DNA of 64,000 nucleotides from an uncultured Paraprevotella sp. (GTDB lineage Bacteria; Bacteroidota; Bacteroidia; Bacteroidales; Bacteroidaceae): assembly GCA_944321525.1 (NCBI GenBank), contig CALULQ010000010.1, positions 35,000-98,999 on the forward strand. Reading direction: 5' to 3'. Both the position numbers and the translations under genes were made by a program. This document shows, piece after piece, positions 53,843 through 63,245 of the stretch. Below the pieces are notes generated by a model. It saw only the letters and a list, made by a program, of their open reading frames with translations. It did no database searches and was not told the DNA's origin. How positions within the stretch are numbered: position 1 is the stretch's first letter; each line of letters opens with the position of its first letter.

Positions 53843-54865
53843 ATGGCGAAGAAGAGCATTGCATTTATTGTGAACCCCATATCGGGAACGCAAGACAAGG
53901 AGAGCATTCTGGAGCTGATACGCAAGCATTTGGATGCTGAGAAGTTTGACTACCAAGTGGCACGGACGCAATACGCCGGCCACGCTTCCTCGCTGGCCAA
54001 GGCTTTCGTGGAAGAGGGGCGCGACGCCGTCGTGGCCATCGGCGGCGACGGGACGGTGAACGAGATAGCCCGGGCGCTGGTGCACACGCCGGTGGCTTTG
54101 GGCGTCATTCCCTGCGGGTCCGGCAACGGGCTGGCCCGCCACTTGCGCATTCCGATGGAGCCCGTGGGAGCCATCAAGGTGCTGAACCGCTTCGACGTGG
54201 AGTGCCTCGATTATGGGAAGATTAACGACGTGCCTTTCTTTTGCACCTGCGGGGTGGGCTTCGACGCCTTCGTGAGCTATAAGTTCGCACATTCCGAGAA
54301 ACGCGGCATGTTGACATACGTGGAAAACGCCCTCTTGGAGGGCTTGAAATACAAGCCGGACACGTATGAAATAGAGATTGAGGGAGAAACGGTGAAATAC
54401 AAGGCTTTCCTGATTGCCTGCGCCAATGCGTCGCAGTATGGGAACAACGCCTACATCGCGCCCCGCGCGTCCATGTCCGACGGGCTCATGGACGTGACCA
54501 TCATGGAGCCATTCACGGTGCTCGAAGCCCCGCAAATCGCCATACAATTGTTTAATCGGACGTTGTCGCAGAATGATAAAATCAAAACATTCCGCTGCAA
54601 GAACATACACATCCACCGCAACCATCCCGGTGTGGTGCATTTCGACGGTGATCCCATGACGGCCGGTACCGACATTCATGTGCAACTGATACAAAAGGGA
54701 GTGAATATGCTGGTCAACACGCAACAAGGTACGGAAACGGCTTTCGGGCGCATGGTTTCGGAGCTCTACGAAGAGCTGGTGAACCTCAGCATTGCCGTGC
54801 GCAACAGACACATCCGAAGACTTGACAATTTTAATAAGGAGGTCCGGCGGCGGCTGAAGCTTTGA
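53843..54865 (+). CDS. Diacylglycerol kinase-family lipid kinase
   Basis: A 340-residue protein with the DAGK catalytic fold: FIVNPISGT at the start, the nucleotide-binding GGDGTVNE (67-74), PCGSGNGLARHL and the late HFDGDPM. It is of the YegS/DgkB/sphingosine-kinase superfamily. Its position back to back with serine palmitoyltransferase raises sphinganine or ceramide as possible substrates, but diacylglycerol is equally possible. Its stop is directly adjacent to the convergent trmN6 stop, with no spacer. Confidence 0.88.
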   Translation: MAKKSIAFIVNPISGTQDKESILELIRKHLDAEKFDYQVARTQYAGHASSLAKAFVEEGRDAVVAIGGDGTVNEIARALVHTPVALGVIPCGSGNGLARHLRIPMEPVGAIKVLNRFDVECLDYGKINDVPFFCTCGVGFDAFVSYKFAHSEKRGMLTYVENALLEGLKYKPDTYEIEIEGETVKYKAFLIACANASQYGNNAYIAPRASMSDGLMDVTIMEPFTVLEAPQIAIQLFNRTLSQNDKIKTFRCKNIHIHRNHPGVVHFDGDPMTAGTDIHVQLIQKGVNMLVNTQQGTETAFGRMVSELYEELVNLSIAVRNRHIRRLDNFNKEVRRRLKL

Positions 54866-55576
54866 TTAAAAGTGCAGGTAATACTCCCCCGTCAGGCTTT
54901 TGTATTCCTCCGTGTAGTTCCCGGCGTCATCCCGGATGATTATCCGTTCGGTGGCGGGATAGGTCGCGCCGCCTTTCCTGAAGCTCAGCAAGCTTCTTTT
55001 GGCAGGCGTCTCCGGGCGGCTGTACACTTGGCACCGTTTGTGCAAGTCCAGCCCATGTTCCCATGCCGCCTGTACAAAAGCATCGGCACCGGCGGCCGGT
55101 AACACGACACAAAAAACGCCTCCTTCGCGAAGCCATCGCGCGGCATTCGCGGCCAGCCGCTCCAAGGGCAGTGCCTGGCTGTGGCGGGCGTTGTTCCGCC
55201 TGGCTTCCGGGCATTGCAGGTCTTCCGTGTAGAACGGAGGATTGCTCACTATCAGGTCGAATTCCTTTTCCGGAGCGAACGAAAGCGCGTCCTGCTGCTC
55301 GAAGCGCAACCGTTCTGCCCAAGGACTTTTTGCTCCGTTTTCCTTGGCTTGTGCCACGGCTTCCGCGTCAATGTCGATTCCCAATATGTCCGCTCCGCAT
55401 TTTTGGGCCATCATGATGGCTATCAGCCCCGACCCCGTGCCGATGTCCAGTATGCTGCGCATTTCGTTGCCGGCGGGCGCCCATGCTCCCAGCAACACAC
55501 CGTCCGTCCCCACTTTCATGGCGCATTTGTCGTGCCAGATGGTAAACTGTTTGAAGTCGAAATGAGTCTTGGCCAT
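54866..55576 (-). CDS. trmN6: tRNA1(Val) (adenine(37)-N6)-methyltransferase
   Basis: A 236-residue SAM-dependent N6-adenine methyltransferase of the YfiC/TrmN6 type. SAM motif I is ILDIGTGSGLIAIMMAQ and the catalytic motif IV is LIVSNPPFYTED. The N-terminal FDFKQFTIWHDKCAMKVGTDGVLLGAW is characteristic. The start MAKTHFDFK is preferred over an upstream Met. It converges on the lipid kinase and is divergent from lon. Confidence 0.9.
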   Translation of the reverse strand: MAKTHFDFKQFTIWHDKCAMKVGTDGVLLGAWAPAGNEMRSILDIGTGSGLIAIMMAQKCGADILGIDIDAEAVAQAKENGAKSPWAERLRFEQQDALSFAPEKEFDLIVSNPPFYTEDLQCPEARRNNARHSQALPLERLAANAARWLREGGVFCVVLPAAGADAFVQAAWEHGLDLHKRCQVYSRPETPAKRSLLSFRKGGATYPATERIIIRDDAGNYTEEYKSLTGEYYLHF

Positions 55577-55621
55577 AGTCGTCCTGAATAGTTTTACATA
55601 TAACATTCATTGTTTCGGCTG

Positions 55622-55629
55622 CAAAAGTA
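55622..55629 (-). promoter_or_regulatory. -7 box TACTTTTG for trmN6
   Basis: TAnnTTTG match on the minus strand, 45 bases before the chosen start. Confidence 0.55.
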
Positions 55630-55683
55630 GCAAATATTTGTTATTTCGGCTGTGCAACTTACGGCGCATACACTCTTTTTTTG

Positions 55684-55691
55684 TATCTTTG
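55684..55691 (+). promoter_or_regulatory. -7 box TATCTTTG for lon
   Basis: TAnnTTTG match 50 bases before the lon ATG. No CIRCE-like inverted repeat was seen nearby. Confidence 0.55.
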
Positions 55692-55741
55692 CCACGTTTT
55701 GTGAAAAATGTTTTGTTCACCAAATCATTAAGATTTTTAAT

Positions 55742-58198
55742 ATGCATATTGACGATAATCAGAATCCATTTTCATTGGTTGCGGATTTCGAAGGAGATGA
55801 ATCGAGCGTTTTCGATGTGGAAATGGAGGATACGCTGCCAATCTTGCCGCTTCGCAACATGGTGCTGTTTCCCGGAGTCGTGCTGCCCGTAGCGGTGGGC
55901 AGGAGAACTTCATTGCGCTTGGCGAAGGCTGCCGACCGGCAGAAATCAAACATAGGCGTAGTTTGCCAATTGAATCCGGAAACGGAGAACCCGAATTTTG
56001 ACGACTTATATCACGTGGGGACGATGGCCAAGATTGTACGTATCTTGGAGCTCCCCGACCATTCAACGACCGTCATCCTGCAAGGCATGAGCCGTTTCGA
56101 ACTGAAATCCATCGTGTCGGAAAGGCCCTACCTTAAAGGAACCGTGGAACAGCTCACCGATACGCTGCCGGCAAAAGGCGACAAGGAGTTTGAAATGTTG
56201 GTGGAGGCATGCCGCGAGCGCACGGCACAATATATCCAGATGAACGACCAACTGCCCAAGGAATCCATGTTCGCGGTGAAAAACGTGAGCAACAACATGT
56301 TCCTGGTCAACTTCGTGTGCGCCAACTTCCCCTTCCCCATCGCCCGAAAGATGGAGCTCTTGCAGGAAGGAGCATTGGCCCTGCGCACCGTCAATCTGCT
56401 CAAACTGTTGGACAAGGAAATACAATATTCGGAACTTCGTGCCGAAATCCAACGCAAGACGCGCGAAGAACTGGACACGCAACAGCGCGAATACTTCCTG
56501 CAGCAGCAGATAAAAAACATTCAGGATGAGTTAGGCGGAACGCCGCAAGACCAAGACCTGCACGACCTGCGCAAGGAGGCAGAAAATAAGAAATGGCCGG
56601 AAGACGTGGCTAAGACATTCAGTCGCGAAGTGGACAAACTGGAGCGGCTCAACCCTCAGAGTCCGGATTACAACGTGCAGTTGAACTATCTGCAGACGAT
56701 GTTGAGCCTGCCATGGCAGACCTACACCGAGGACAACCTGAACCTGAAGAACGCCGAGCGGGTGCTGAACAAGGACCATTACGGATTGGAGAAGGTGAAG
56801 GAACGCATTCTGGAGCATTTGGCCGTCTTGCAGTTGCGCGGCGACCAGAAGTCGCCCATCATTTGCCTCTACGGCCCTCCGGGAGTCGGTAAGACTTCAT
56901 TGGGCAAGAGCATCGCGTCTGCGCTGAAGCGGAAATACATCCGCATGTCTTTGGGCGGACTGCACGACGAAGCGGAAATCCGCGGGCATCGCCGCACGTA
57001 CATCGGGGCTATGCCCGGCCGCATCATCAAGAACATGATTAAGGCCGGCTCGTCCAATCCGGTGTTCATCTTGGATGAGATAGACAAAATCACACAGAAC
57101 ACCGTCAACGGCGACCCGTCCTCGGCACTGCTCGAGGTGCTCGACCCGGAGCAGAATTTTGCTTTCCACGACAATTTCCTGGATGTGGACTACGACCTCT
57201 CCAAGGTCATGTTCATCGCCACAGCCAATAATATCGGGACTATCCCCCGCCCCTTGCTCGACCGCATGGAACTCATCGAGGTAAGCGGGTATATTACGGA
57301 AGAGAAGGTGGAAATCGCCAAGCGGCATCTCGTTCCGAAGGAGAAAGAAAACAACGGCTTGGCCAGTCGGCCGGAGATTAAGATCAGCCGGCCCGCCTTG
57401 GAATACATCATAGAGAACTATACCCGTGAGTCGGGTGTGCGCGGCTTGGAGAAACAAATCAATAAGGTGTTCCGCAAGATGGCGCTCGAATATGCGCGCA
57501 ATGGTTACTTTTCGTGTACCGATGTGAAAGTGGCCGACGTGGAACGCTTGTTGGGCAAACCTCTTTTCACTCGCGACAAATACCAAGGCAACGGCTATGC
57601 CGGCGTGGTGACGGGCTTGGCCTGGACGTCTGTGGGCGGAGAAATATTATTCATAGAAACCAGCGTGAGCAAGGGAAAAGGGAGCAAGCTGACGCTCACG
57701 GGAAACTTGGGCGACGTGATGAAGGAATCCGCCGTGCTCGCCTTGGAATACATCAAAGCGCATGCCGAACAACTGCACATCGACCCGAGGATTTTCGAGC
57801 AGTGGAACATCCACGTGCATGTGCCGGAAGGTGCCGTTCCCAAGGACGGTCCGTCGGCCGGCATCACCATGGCCACCTCCATCGCTTCGGCACTGACTCA
57901 ACGGAAGGTGCGCCCGAATCTGGCCATGACCGGCGAGATTACGTTGCGCGGCAAAGTGCTTCCCGTGGGCGGCATCAAAGAGAAAATCCTGGCTGCCAAG
58001 CGTGCCGGCATCAAAGATATTATAATGTGCGAGGAGAACCGGAAGAACATAGAGGAAATCCCCGAGATGTATCTTAAGGGGCTGACGTTCCATTATGTGA
58101 ACGATGTGTCCGAAGTGTTGGATTTCGCATTGCTCGACGAGAAGGTGAAGAACGCTATCACGTTCACTTTTGACGAACCGCAAAAAGAAGAGAAATGA
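55742..58198 (+). CDS. lon: ATP-dependent protease Lon
   Basis: A 818-residue AAA+ serine protease for misfolded and regulatory proteins. Layout: acidic N-terminal tail, substrate-binding LAN domain ([19 protein letters not shown]), coiled coil ([17 protein letters not shown]), Walker [10 protein letters not shown] near residue 377, Walker [11 protein letters not shown], and the protease dyad Ser705 in KDGPSAGI with Lys about 748 in [14 protein letters not shown]. The start [10 protein letters not shown] follows the promoter. It overlaps tgt by ATGA. Confidence 0.97.
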   Translation: MHIDDNQNPFSLVADFEGDESSVFDVEMEDTLPILPLRNMVLFPGVVLPVAVGRRTSLRLAKAADRQKSNIGVVCQLNPETENPNFDDLYHVGTMAKIVRILELPDHSTTVILQGMSRFELKSIVSERPYLKGTVEQLTDTLPAKGDKEFEMLVEACRERTAQYIQMNDQLPKESMFAVKNVSNNMFLVNFVCANFPFPIARKMELLQEGALALRTVNLLKLLDKEIQYSELRAEIQRKTREELDTQQREYFLQQQIKNIQDELGGTPQDQDLHDLRKEAENKKWPEDVAKTFSREVDKLERLNPQSPDYNVQLNYLQTMLSLPWQTYTEDNLNLKNAERVLNKDHYGLEKVKERILEHLAVLQLRGDQKSPIICLYGPPGVGKTSLGKSIASALKRKYIRMSLGGLHDEAEIRGHRRTYIGAMPGRIIKNMIKAGSSNPVFILDEIDKITQNTVNGDPSSALLEVLDPEQNFAFHDNFLDVDYDLSKVMFIATANNIGTIPRPLLDRMELIEVSGYITEEKVEIAKRHLVPKEKENNGLASRPEIKISRPALEYIIENYTRESGVRGLEKQINKVFRKMALEYARNGYFSCTDVKVADVERLLGKPLFTRDKYQGNGYAGVVTGLAWTSVGGEILFIETSVSKGKGSKLTLTGNLGDVMKESAVLALEYIKAHAEQLHIDPRIFEQWNIHVHVPEGAVPKDGPSAGITMATSIASALTQRKVRPNLAMTGEITLRGKVLPVGGIKEKILAAKRAGIKDIIMCEENRKNIEEIPEMYLKGLTFHYVNDVSEVLDFALLDEKVKNAITFTFDEPQKEEK

Positions 58199-59325
58199 CC
58201 TTTGAACTCCAGCATACCGACAGCCTGACTTCCGCACGTGCAGGGCGGATCACCACCGCACACGGCGTAATAGAGACTCCCGTTTTCATGCCTGTTGGCA
58301 CCGTGGGGTCCGTTAAAGCCGTCCAACTGAAGGATTTGAAAGACGACATCCAGGCGCAAATCATTTTAGGCAATACCTATCATCTGTATTTGCGTCCCGG
58401 CACGGACATTTTGGAGAAAGCCGGAGGACTGCACAAGTTTAACGGTTTCGACCGTCCGATGTTGACCGACAGTGGCGGTTTCCAAGTGTTTTCGCTGACG
58501 GGCATCCGCAAGTTGCGCGAAGAGGGATGCGAATTCCGCTCCCACATCGACGGTTCCAAGCACATCTTCACTCCGGAAAAGGTAATGGACATTGAGCGTT
58601 CCATCGGAGCGGACATCATTATGGCATTCGATGAATGTCCGCCGGGCACGTCGGACTACGAATACGCGAAAAAGAGCTTGGGGCTGACCCACCGCTGGCT
58701 GGACCGCTGCATCCGGCGTTTCAACGAGACGGAGCCTAAGTATGGTTATGAGCAATCGCTTTTCCCCATTGTACAAGGATGCACTTTCAAGGACCTGCGC
58801 ATACAGTCGGCCGAGTTCGTTGCCTCGAAAGGGGCGGACGGGAATGCCATTGGCGGGCTGGCCGTGGGCGAACCGGCGGAGGTGATGTATGAGATGATCG
58901 AAGTGGTCAACGGCATTCTGCCCCAAGACAAGCCCCGCTACCTGATGGGTGTCGGCACCCCGGTGAATATCCTCGAGGGCATAGAGCGCGGCGTAGACAT
59001 GTTCGACTGCGTGATGCCCACCCGCAACGGCCGCAATGCCATGCTGTTCACGCGAAACGGCATCATGAACATGCGGAACAAGAAGTGGGAGGACGATTTC
59101 TCTCCGGTGGATCCAGAGGGCACCTCTTACGTGGACACAGCCTACAGCAAAGCTTACCTGCATCATTTGTTCAAGGCACAAGAACTCCTGGCCTTGCAGA
59201 TCGCGTCCATTCACAACCTGGCGTTCTACCTGTGGCTCACCCGCGAAGCACGCCGCCACATTCTGGAAGGAGACTTCGCCCAATGGAAAGCTATTATGGT
59301 GAAGCGTGTGGCCGAACGTCTGTAA
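58195..59325 (+). CDS. tgt: tRNA-guanine transglycosylase lacking the zinc cysteines
   Basis: Exchanges guanine 34 for preQ1 in queuosine tRNAs. The 376 residues show the TIM-barrel marks MPVGTVGSVKAV, LTDSGGFQVFSL, IMAFDECPPG and CVMPTRNGRNAM. The usual C-x-C-x2-C zinc cysteines are absent: by alignment to E. coli Tgt they are Gly309, Ser311 and Asp314, while the fourth ligand His340 (IASIHN) is kept. The rest looks intact, so the enzyme is probably active without structural zinc. It overlaps lon and is followed by the Lpt permease. Confidence 0.94.
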   Translation: MTFELQHTDSLTSARAGRITTAHGVIETPVFMPVGTVGSVKAVQLKDLKDDIQAQIILGNTYHLYLRPGTDILEKAGGLHKFNGFDRPMLTDSGGFQVFSLTGIRKLREEGCEFRSHIDGSKHIFTPEKVMDIERSIGADIIMAFDECPPGTSDYEYAKKSLGLTHRWLDRCIRRFNETEPKYGYEQSLFPIVQGCTFKDLRIQSAEFVASKGADGNAIGGLAVGEPAEVMYEMIEVVNGILPQDKPRYLMGVGTPVNILEGIERGVDMFDCVMPTRNGRNAMLFTRNGIMNMRNKKWEDDFSPVDPEGTSYVDTAYSKAYLHHLFKAQELLALQIASIHNLAFYLWLTREARRHILEGDFAQWKAIMVKRVAERL

Positions 59326-59344
59326 TCCTAAAGCAAAAACGGAT

Positions 59345-60451
59345 ATGAAATGGAATAAGCGCCTTGTTTCGCGGTTGGATATGTACCTCATCAAGAAGTT
59401 CTTGGGGACGTATTTCTTTTCCATCGCGTTAATTATATCCATCGCAGTGGTCTTCGATTTCAACGAGAATATTGATAAGCTCACGACGAACCATGCGCCT
59501 TGGAAAGGCATCATCTTTGAATATTACGCCAACTTTATCCCCTATTTTTCCAACCTGTTCAGCCCTCTGTTTGTCTTCATCTCGGTGATTTTCTTCACGT
59601 CCAAGCTGGCCGAGAATTCCGAAATCATCGCCATGATGGCAGCCGGCATGAGTTTCAAGCGTCTGATGCGCCCTTACATGATTTCCGCGGCCATCATTGC
59701 GCTGATGACCTTCTTGCTGGGGGCTTATGTCATACCCAAGGGAAGCGTCACACGGCTGAACTTCGAAAACACTTACAAAAAGAAGAAAACGACACAGTTC
59801 GCGCAGAATGTGCAGTTGCAGGTAGACACGGGAGTCATCGCCTTCATCGAGCATTTCGACGGGCGGACGAAGACCGGCTACCACTTCTCGCTGGACAAGT
59901 TCGTGAACAAGAAACTCGTGTCGCACCTCACCGCCACGTCGGTGACCTACGACACGCTGTCGGACGAACGATACCATTGGCGCATCAACAATTACACGCT
60001 CCGCGAGATGAAAGGCATGCGCGAATACATCTCCCACGGCTCGCGCATAGACTCCATCATTGCCATGGAGCCGTCGGACTTCCTCTTGTCGCGCAAGCAG
60101 CAAGAGACATTGACCACTCCGGAACTGAAAGACTACATTGTCAAGCAGAAGGCCCGTGGCTCGGGCAACGTGAAGCCTTTCGAGGTGGAATACCACAAGC
60201 GGTTCGCCACCCCCTTCGCCTCGTTCATCCTGACCATCATCGGCCTTTCGCTTTCCGCGCGCAAGCGGAAGGGCGGCATGGGACTCTACTTGGGCATCGG
60301 GCTTGCGCTCAGTGCTTCCTACATCTTGTTCCAGACCGTCTCCTCCACCTTTGCCGTCAATGCAGACTGGCCTCCCATTTTGGCGGCCTGGATTCCCAAC
60401 ATATTATTCGCGTTCATAGCATTCTTCTTATACAAGAAAGCCCCGCAATAA
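59345..60451 (+). CDS. LptF/LptG-family LPS export permease
   Basis: A 368-residue YjgP/YjgQ-family protein: a first helix (YFFSIALIISIAVVFDFNENID), two more by about residue 120, a periplasmic beta-jellyroll domain, then three C-terminal helices (FATPFASFILTIIGLSLSARKRKGGMG over the first). Works with LptB to lift lipopolysaccharide from the inner membrane. It could be LptF or LptG; the sequence alone does not separate them. It starts 19 bases after tgt. Confidence 0.9.
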   Translation: MKWNKRLVSRLDMYLIKKFLGTYFFSIALIISIAVVFDFNENIDKLTTNHAPWKGIIFEYYANFIPYFSNLFSPLFVFISVIFFTSKLAENSEIIAMMAAGMSFKRLMRPYMISAAIIALMTFLLGAYVIPKGSVTRLNFENTYKKKKTTQFAQNVQLQVDTGVIAFIEHFDGRTKTGYHFSLDKFVNKKLVSHLTATSVTYDTLSDERYHWRINNYTLREMKGMREYISHGSRIDSIIAMEPSDFLLSRKQQETLTTPELKDYIVKQKARGSGNVKPFEVEYHKRFATPFASFILTIIGLSLSARKRKGGMGLYLGIGLALSASYILFQTVSSTFAVNADWPPILAAWIPNILFAFIAFFLYKKAPQ

Positions 60452-60484
60452 AGAAAACATTCTATTTAAACACAATATAGGACA

Positions 60485-61831
60485 GTGGATTTTTACGATT
60501 TGGATTTAAACGACCAAGTGCTCGACGCCTTGGACGATATGAACTTTACAGAGTGTACCCCGATTCAGGAGCATGCCATTCCGGTCATCCTGGAGGGGCG
60601 TGATTTGATAGGTGTGGCACAAACCGGTACAGGAAAGACGGCAGCATTTCTCCTTCCCATCCTGAGCAAGCTGAGCGACGGGGGCTATCCCGAAGATTCC
60701 ATCAATTGTGTCATCATGTCTCCCACCCGCGAACTGGCGCAGCAGATAGACCAGGCCATGGAGGGATTTTCCTATTACATGTCCGTGTCGAGCGTTGCCG
60801 TCTATGGCGGCAACGACGGCATCCGTTACGAACAAGAGAAGAAAGGACTGGCCAAAGGGGCGGACGTGATCATTGCCACCCCGGGACGGCTCATCAGCCA
60901 CCTGAACTTGGGGAACGTGGACCTGTCCAAGGTTTCTTTCTTCGTGCTGGACGAGGCCGACCGCATGCTCGACATGGGATTCAGCGACGACATCATGACG
61001 ATTGTGAAGCACCTGCCCAAGGAGCGGCAGACAATCATGTTTTCGGCCACGATGCCCCGGAAGATCCAAGACCTGGCCCGCACAATCCTGCGCGACCCGG
61101 TAGAGGTGAAGCTGGCTGTTTCGCGGCCGGCAGACAAAATCGTGCAATCGGCTTACATCTGCTACGACGCACAGAAAATTGAACTGGTCAAGAAGATTTT
61201 TGCGGCACAGCCCCCGCAGCGTGTCATCATCTTCGCTTCTTCCAAACAGAAGGTGAAGGACATGGCCATCGTGCTGAAGCGTGCCGGATTCAACGTCGGC
61301 GCCATGCACTCCGATTTGGACCAGCACGAACGCGACGAGGTGATGTATCAGTTCAAGGCACAGCAAATCAACGTGCTGGTGGCCACCGACATCGTGGCGC
61401 GGGGCATAGACATCGACGACATACAGCTCGTCATCAATTTCGACGTGCCTCACGATGCAGAGGACTACGTGCACCGTATCGGACGCACGGCCCGTGCCAA
61501 CAACGACGGTGAGGCCATCACTCTCGTGGGCGAAAAAGACCGCCAGAAGTTTGCGGCCATCGAGCGATTCCTGAAAATCAGCATCGAGAAGCGACCCTTG
61601 CCCGACGGCTTCCGCGAGGCGCCCGCCTATCGTTCCAAGGAACAGGGCGGGAAGAACCGCGGCAAGCGGAACGGCCGCGGAAACGAGAACCGTGCGGCCA
61701 ATCCGGAGGCGAAGGCGCAACGCCGCAAGCACCACTCGCGCAAGCATTTCAATCCGCAGAAGCGTCCGGCCAACACGGCGCCCAACAAAGGCGACAAGGG
61801 AGGCCAGCAGCACGACGAGGCGAAAGGATAA
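60485..61831 (+). CDS. DEAD-box RNA helicase, RhlE-like
   Basis: A 448-residue ATP-dependent RNA helicase starting with GTG. Motifs: Q motif FTECTPIQEHAIP, I AQTGTGKT, Ia PTRELAQQ, II VLDEADRMLDMGF, III SATMPR, V ATDIVARGIDIDD and VI HRIGRTAR. The tail from about 380 is very basic (GKNRGKRNGRGNENR, RRKHHSRKHFN), typical for RNA contact. Likely roles are ribosome assembly or mRNA decay. It is the last gene of the lon unit and is followed by a long hairpin. Confidence 0.94.
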   Translation: MDFYDLDLNDQVLDALDDMNFTECTPIQEHAIPVILEGRDLIGVAQTGTGKTAAFLLPILSKLSDGGYPEDSINCVIMSPTRELAQQIDQAMEGFSYYMSVSSVAVYGGNDGIRYEQEKKGLAKGADVIIATPGRLISHLNLGNVDLSKVSFFVLDEADRMLDMGFSDDIMTIVKHLPKERQTIMFSATMPRKIQDLARTILRDPVEVKLAVSRPADKIVQSAYICYDAQKIELVKKIFAAQPPQRVIIFASSKQKVKDMAIVLKRAGFNVGAMHSDLDQHERDEVMYQFKAQQINVLVATDIVARGIDIDDIQLVINFDVPHDAEDYVHRIGRTARANNDGEAITLVGEKDRQKFAAIERFLKISIEKRPLPDGFREAPAYRSKEQGGKNRGKRNGRGNENRAANPEAKAQRRKHHSRKHFNPQKRPANTAPNKGDKGGQQHDEAKG

Positions 61832-61884
61832 GACATGCAGCAAGGGCTGCCCCGTTTGTTTCGGGGCAGCCCTTGCTGCATGTC
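61832..61884. terminator. Perfect 22-bp hairpin after the helicase gene
   Basis: Arms 61832-61853 and 61863-61884 pair exactly (starting GACATGCAGCAAGG), around the loop GTTTGTTTC. No T-tract follows. It sits directly after the stop and before the convergent FAM151-like gene. Confidence 0.65.
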
Positions 61885-61913
61885 CGTGTGCCGGCCCCCT
61901 TGCGGAGAAGTGG

Positions 61914-62684
61914 TCAGCGGTGATATTTCCCTTTGTCCTTCACCAAGATGACTTTCAGTTGCGGGTCGTTTACCATTTTCCGGCCCATTGGCAAGAGGAA
62001 GAATTCCAGTTGCGTGGTGCGGTGCCTCCAAGTGAGCAGGTCGATGGGGCGGTCCAGTTCTTCTTTTAGTGTGGAGTACCAAGGGCCGGGGAACGACAAT
62101 GCGCACACGTTCCCGCTGTCGGCCACCCTGCGCAGGGCTTCTATGCCTCTCTCTTCCTCTTCAGGCTCCAACCTGCGCGGCAGGTCGAGCGTCACGTAGC
62201 ACGAAGTGTAGAATCCCTCTCGCGTGAACTGCCCGAGCGATTCCCAGTCCGGGCTTTCCACAATCAGCCTTTCCTTCTCCATCCCGTAACTTTCCGCCAA
62301 CGTATCGAGCGCGTCCAGCATCCTTTCCGCGTTGCCCGGATTCAGGTTCTTGATGTCCAGCCACATCCGCCCTCCGGTTTCACCCATGTGGGCGAAGTAG
62401 TCGTCCAACTGCTGTCCGAAACTCACGCCCACGTCGTGGGTGACGTCGAACGTGTTGTCTTCCCTGAACACCAAATCCACCTCCACGTTCGGATACCTGT
62501 GTTCCTTCTCGTAGAGTTTCTCCATCGAGTTGCAGCGGTGAAGCCAGATTTTGTCCTTGTGGCGTCCCACCTCGCGGAAGGCCACGGCCAGGTTGCACAC
62601 GGCCAGCCCCACCACGATGCCCGCCACGGTTTTCCAGACCACACCGCGCCTCCTCGTCCTTCTTCGTGTTTCGCGATTTTCCAT
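61914..62684 (-). CDS. Membrane-anchored FAM151/GDPD-like protein
   Basis: A 256-residue protein with a basic N-terminus and one helix (VVWKTVAGIVVGLAVCNLAVAF), then an extracytoplasmic domain. IWLHRCNSMEKLYEKEHRYPNVEVDLVF split over two strands, FDVTHDVG and RMWLDIKNLNPGNAERML give a pattern like the FAM151/menorin group and glycerophosphodiester phosphodiesterase barrels (His, Glu/Asp metal ligands). Assignment is tentative. A TATATTTG box lies about 45 bases upstream. Confidence 0.65.
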   Translation of the reverse strand: MENRETRRRTRRRGVVWKTVAGIVVGLAVCNLAVAFREVGRHKDKIWLHRCNSMEKLYEKEHRYPNVEVDLVFREDNTFDVTHDVGVSFGQQLDDYFAHMGETGGRMWLDIKNLNPGNAERMLDALDTLAESYGMEKERLIVESPDWESLGQFTREGFYTSCYVTLDLPRRLEPEEEERGIEALRRVADSGNVCALSFPGPWYSTLKEELDRPIDLLTWRHRTTQLEFFLLPMGRKMVNDPQLKVILVKDKGKYHR

Positions 62685-62728
62685 CGTATGCCCAATTTCT
62701 TTTACCGGCAAGTACTGTTTTAATACCG

Positions 62729-62736
62729 CAAATATA
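62729..62736 (-). promoter_or_regulatory. -7 box TATATTTG for the FAM151-like gene
   Basis: TAnnTTTG match on the minus strand, 44 bases before the chosen start. Confidence 0.5.
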
Positions 62737-62795
62737 CGGATTAATTTTCGGAAAATGCGAAATTCTTGTCACTTATAGTGGAGTTATACGGACGA

Positions 62796-63245
62796 TTATT
62801 TGTCCGTTTTCCCTTCTGTTGCCGCTGCGTTCTTCTTCAGCAAGTCGCGAATCTCCGTGAGCAGTTGGATGTCGGCCGGCGGTGCGGCCGGCGCTTTCGG
62901 TGCCTCGGGCTTTTTCCGGTTCAGCGCGTTCACGCCTTTCACCAGGAGGAACACGGCCATAGCAATGATGAGGAAGTCCAGCGTGACCTGGATGAAGTTG
63001 CCGTAGTTCAGGGTGACAGCCGGTGTCACCTCCACCCCACCCTCCACGACGGCCTCCTTGAGGGTCAGCTTCAGGTCGGAGAAATTTGCGCCCCCCACGA
63101 GCAGCCCGATGGGCGGCATGACAATGTCCGCCACGATGGACGAAACGATTTTCCCGAAAGCTCCGCCGATGATGACACCGACAGCCATGTCCACCACGTT
63201 GCCACGCATGGCAAATTGTTTGAATTCTTGCAGTACTTTTTTCAT
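62796..63245 (-). CDS. mscL: Large-conductance mechanosensitive channel
   Basis: Stretch-gated pentameric channel that releases solutes on osmotic downshock. The 149 residues start with [29 protein letters not shown] over the gate helix, contain the periplasmic loop and the second helix [23 protein letters not shown], and end in a cytoplasmic bundle [16 protein letters not shown] proline/alanine-rich linker precedes that helix. Confidence 0.95.
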   Translation of the reverse strand: MKKVLQEFKQFAMRGNVVDMAVGVIIGGAFGKIVSSIVADIVMPPIGLLVGGANFSDLKLTLKEAVVEGGVEVTPAVTLNYGNFIQVTLDFLIIAMAVFLLVKGVNALNRKKPEAPKAPAAPPADIQLLTEIRDLLKKNAAATEGKTDK

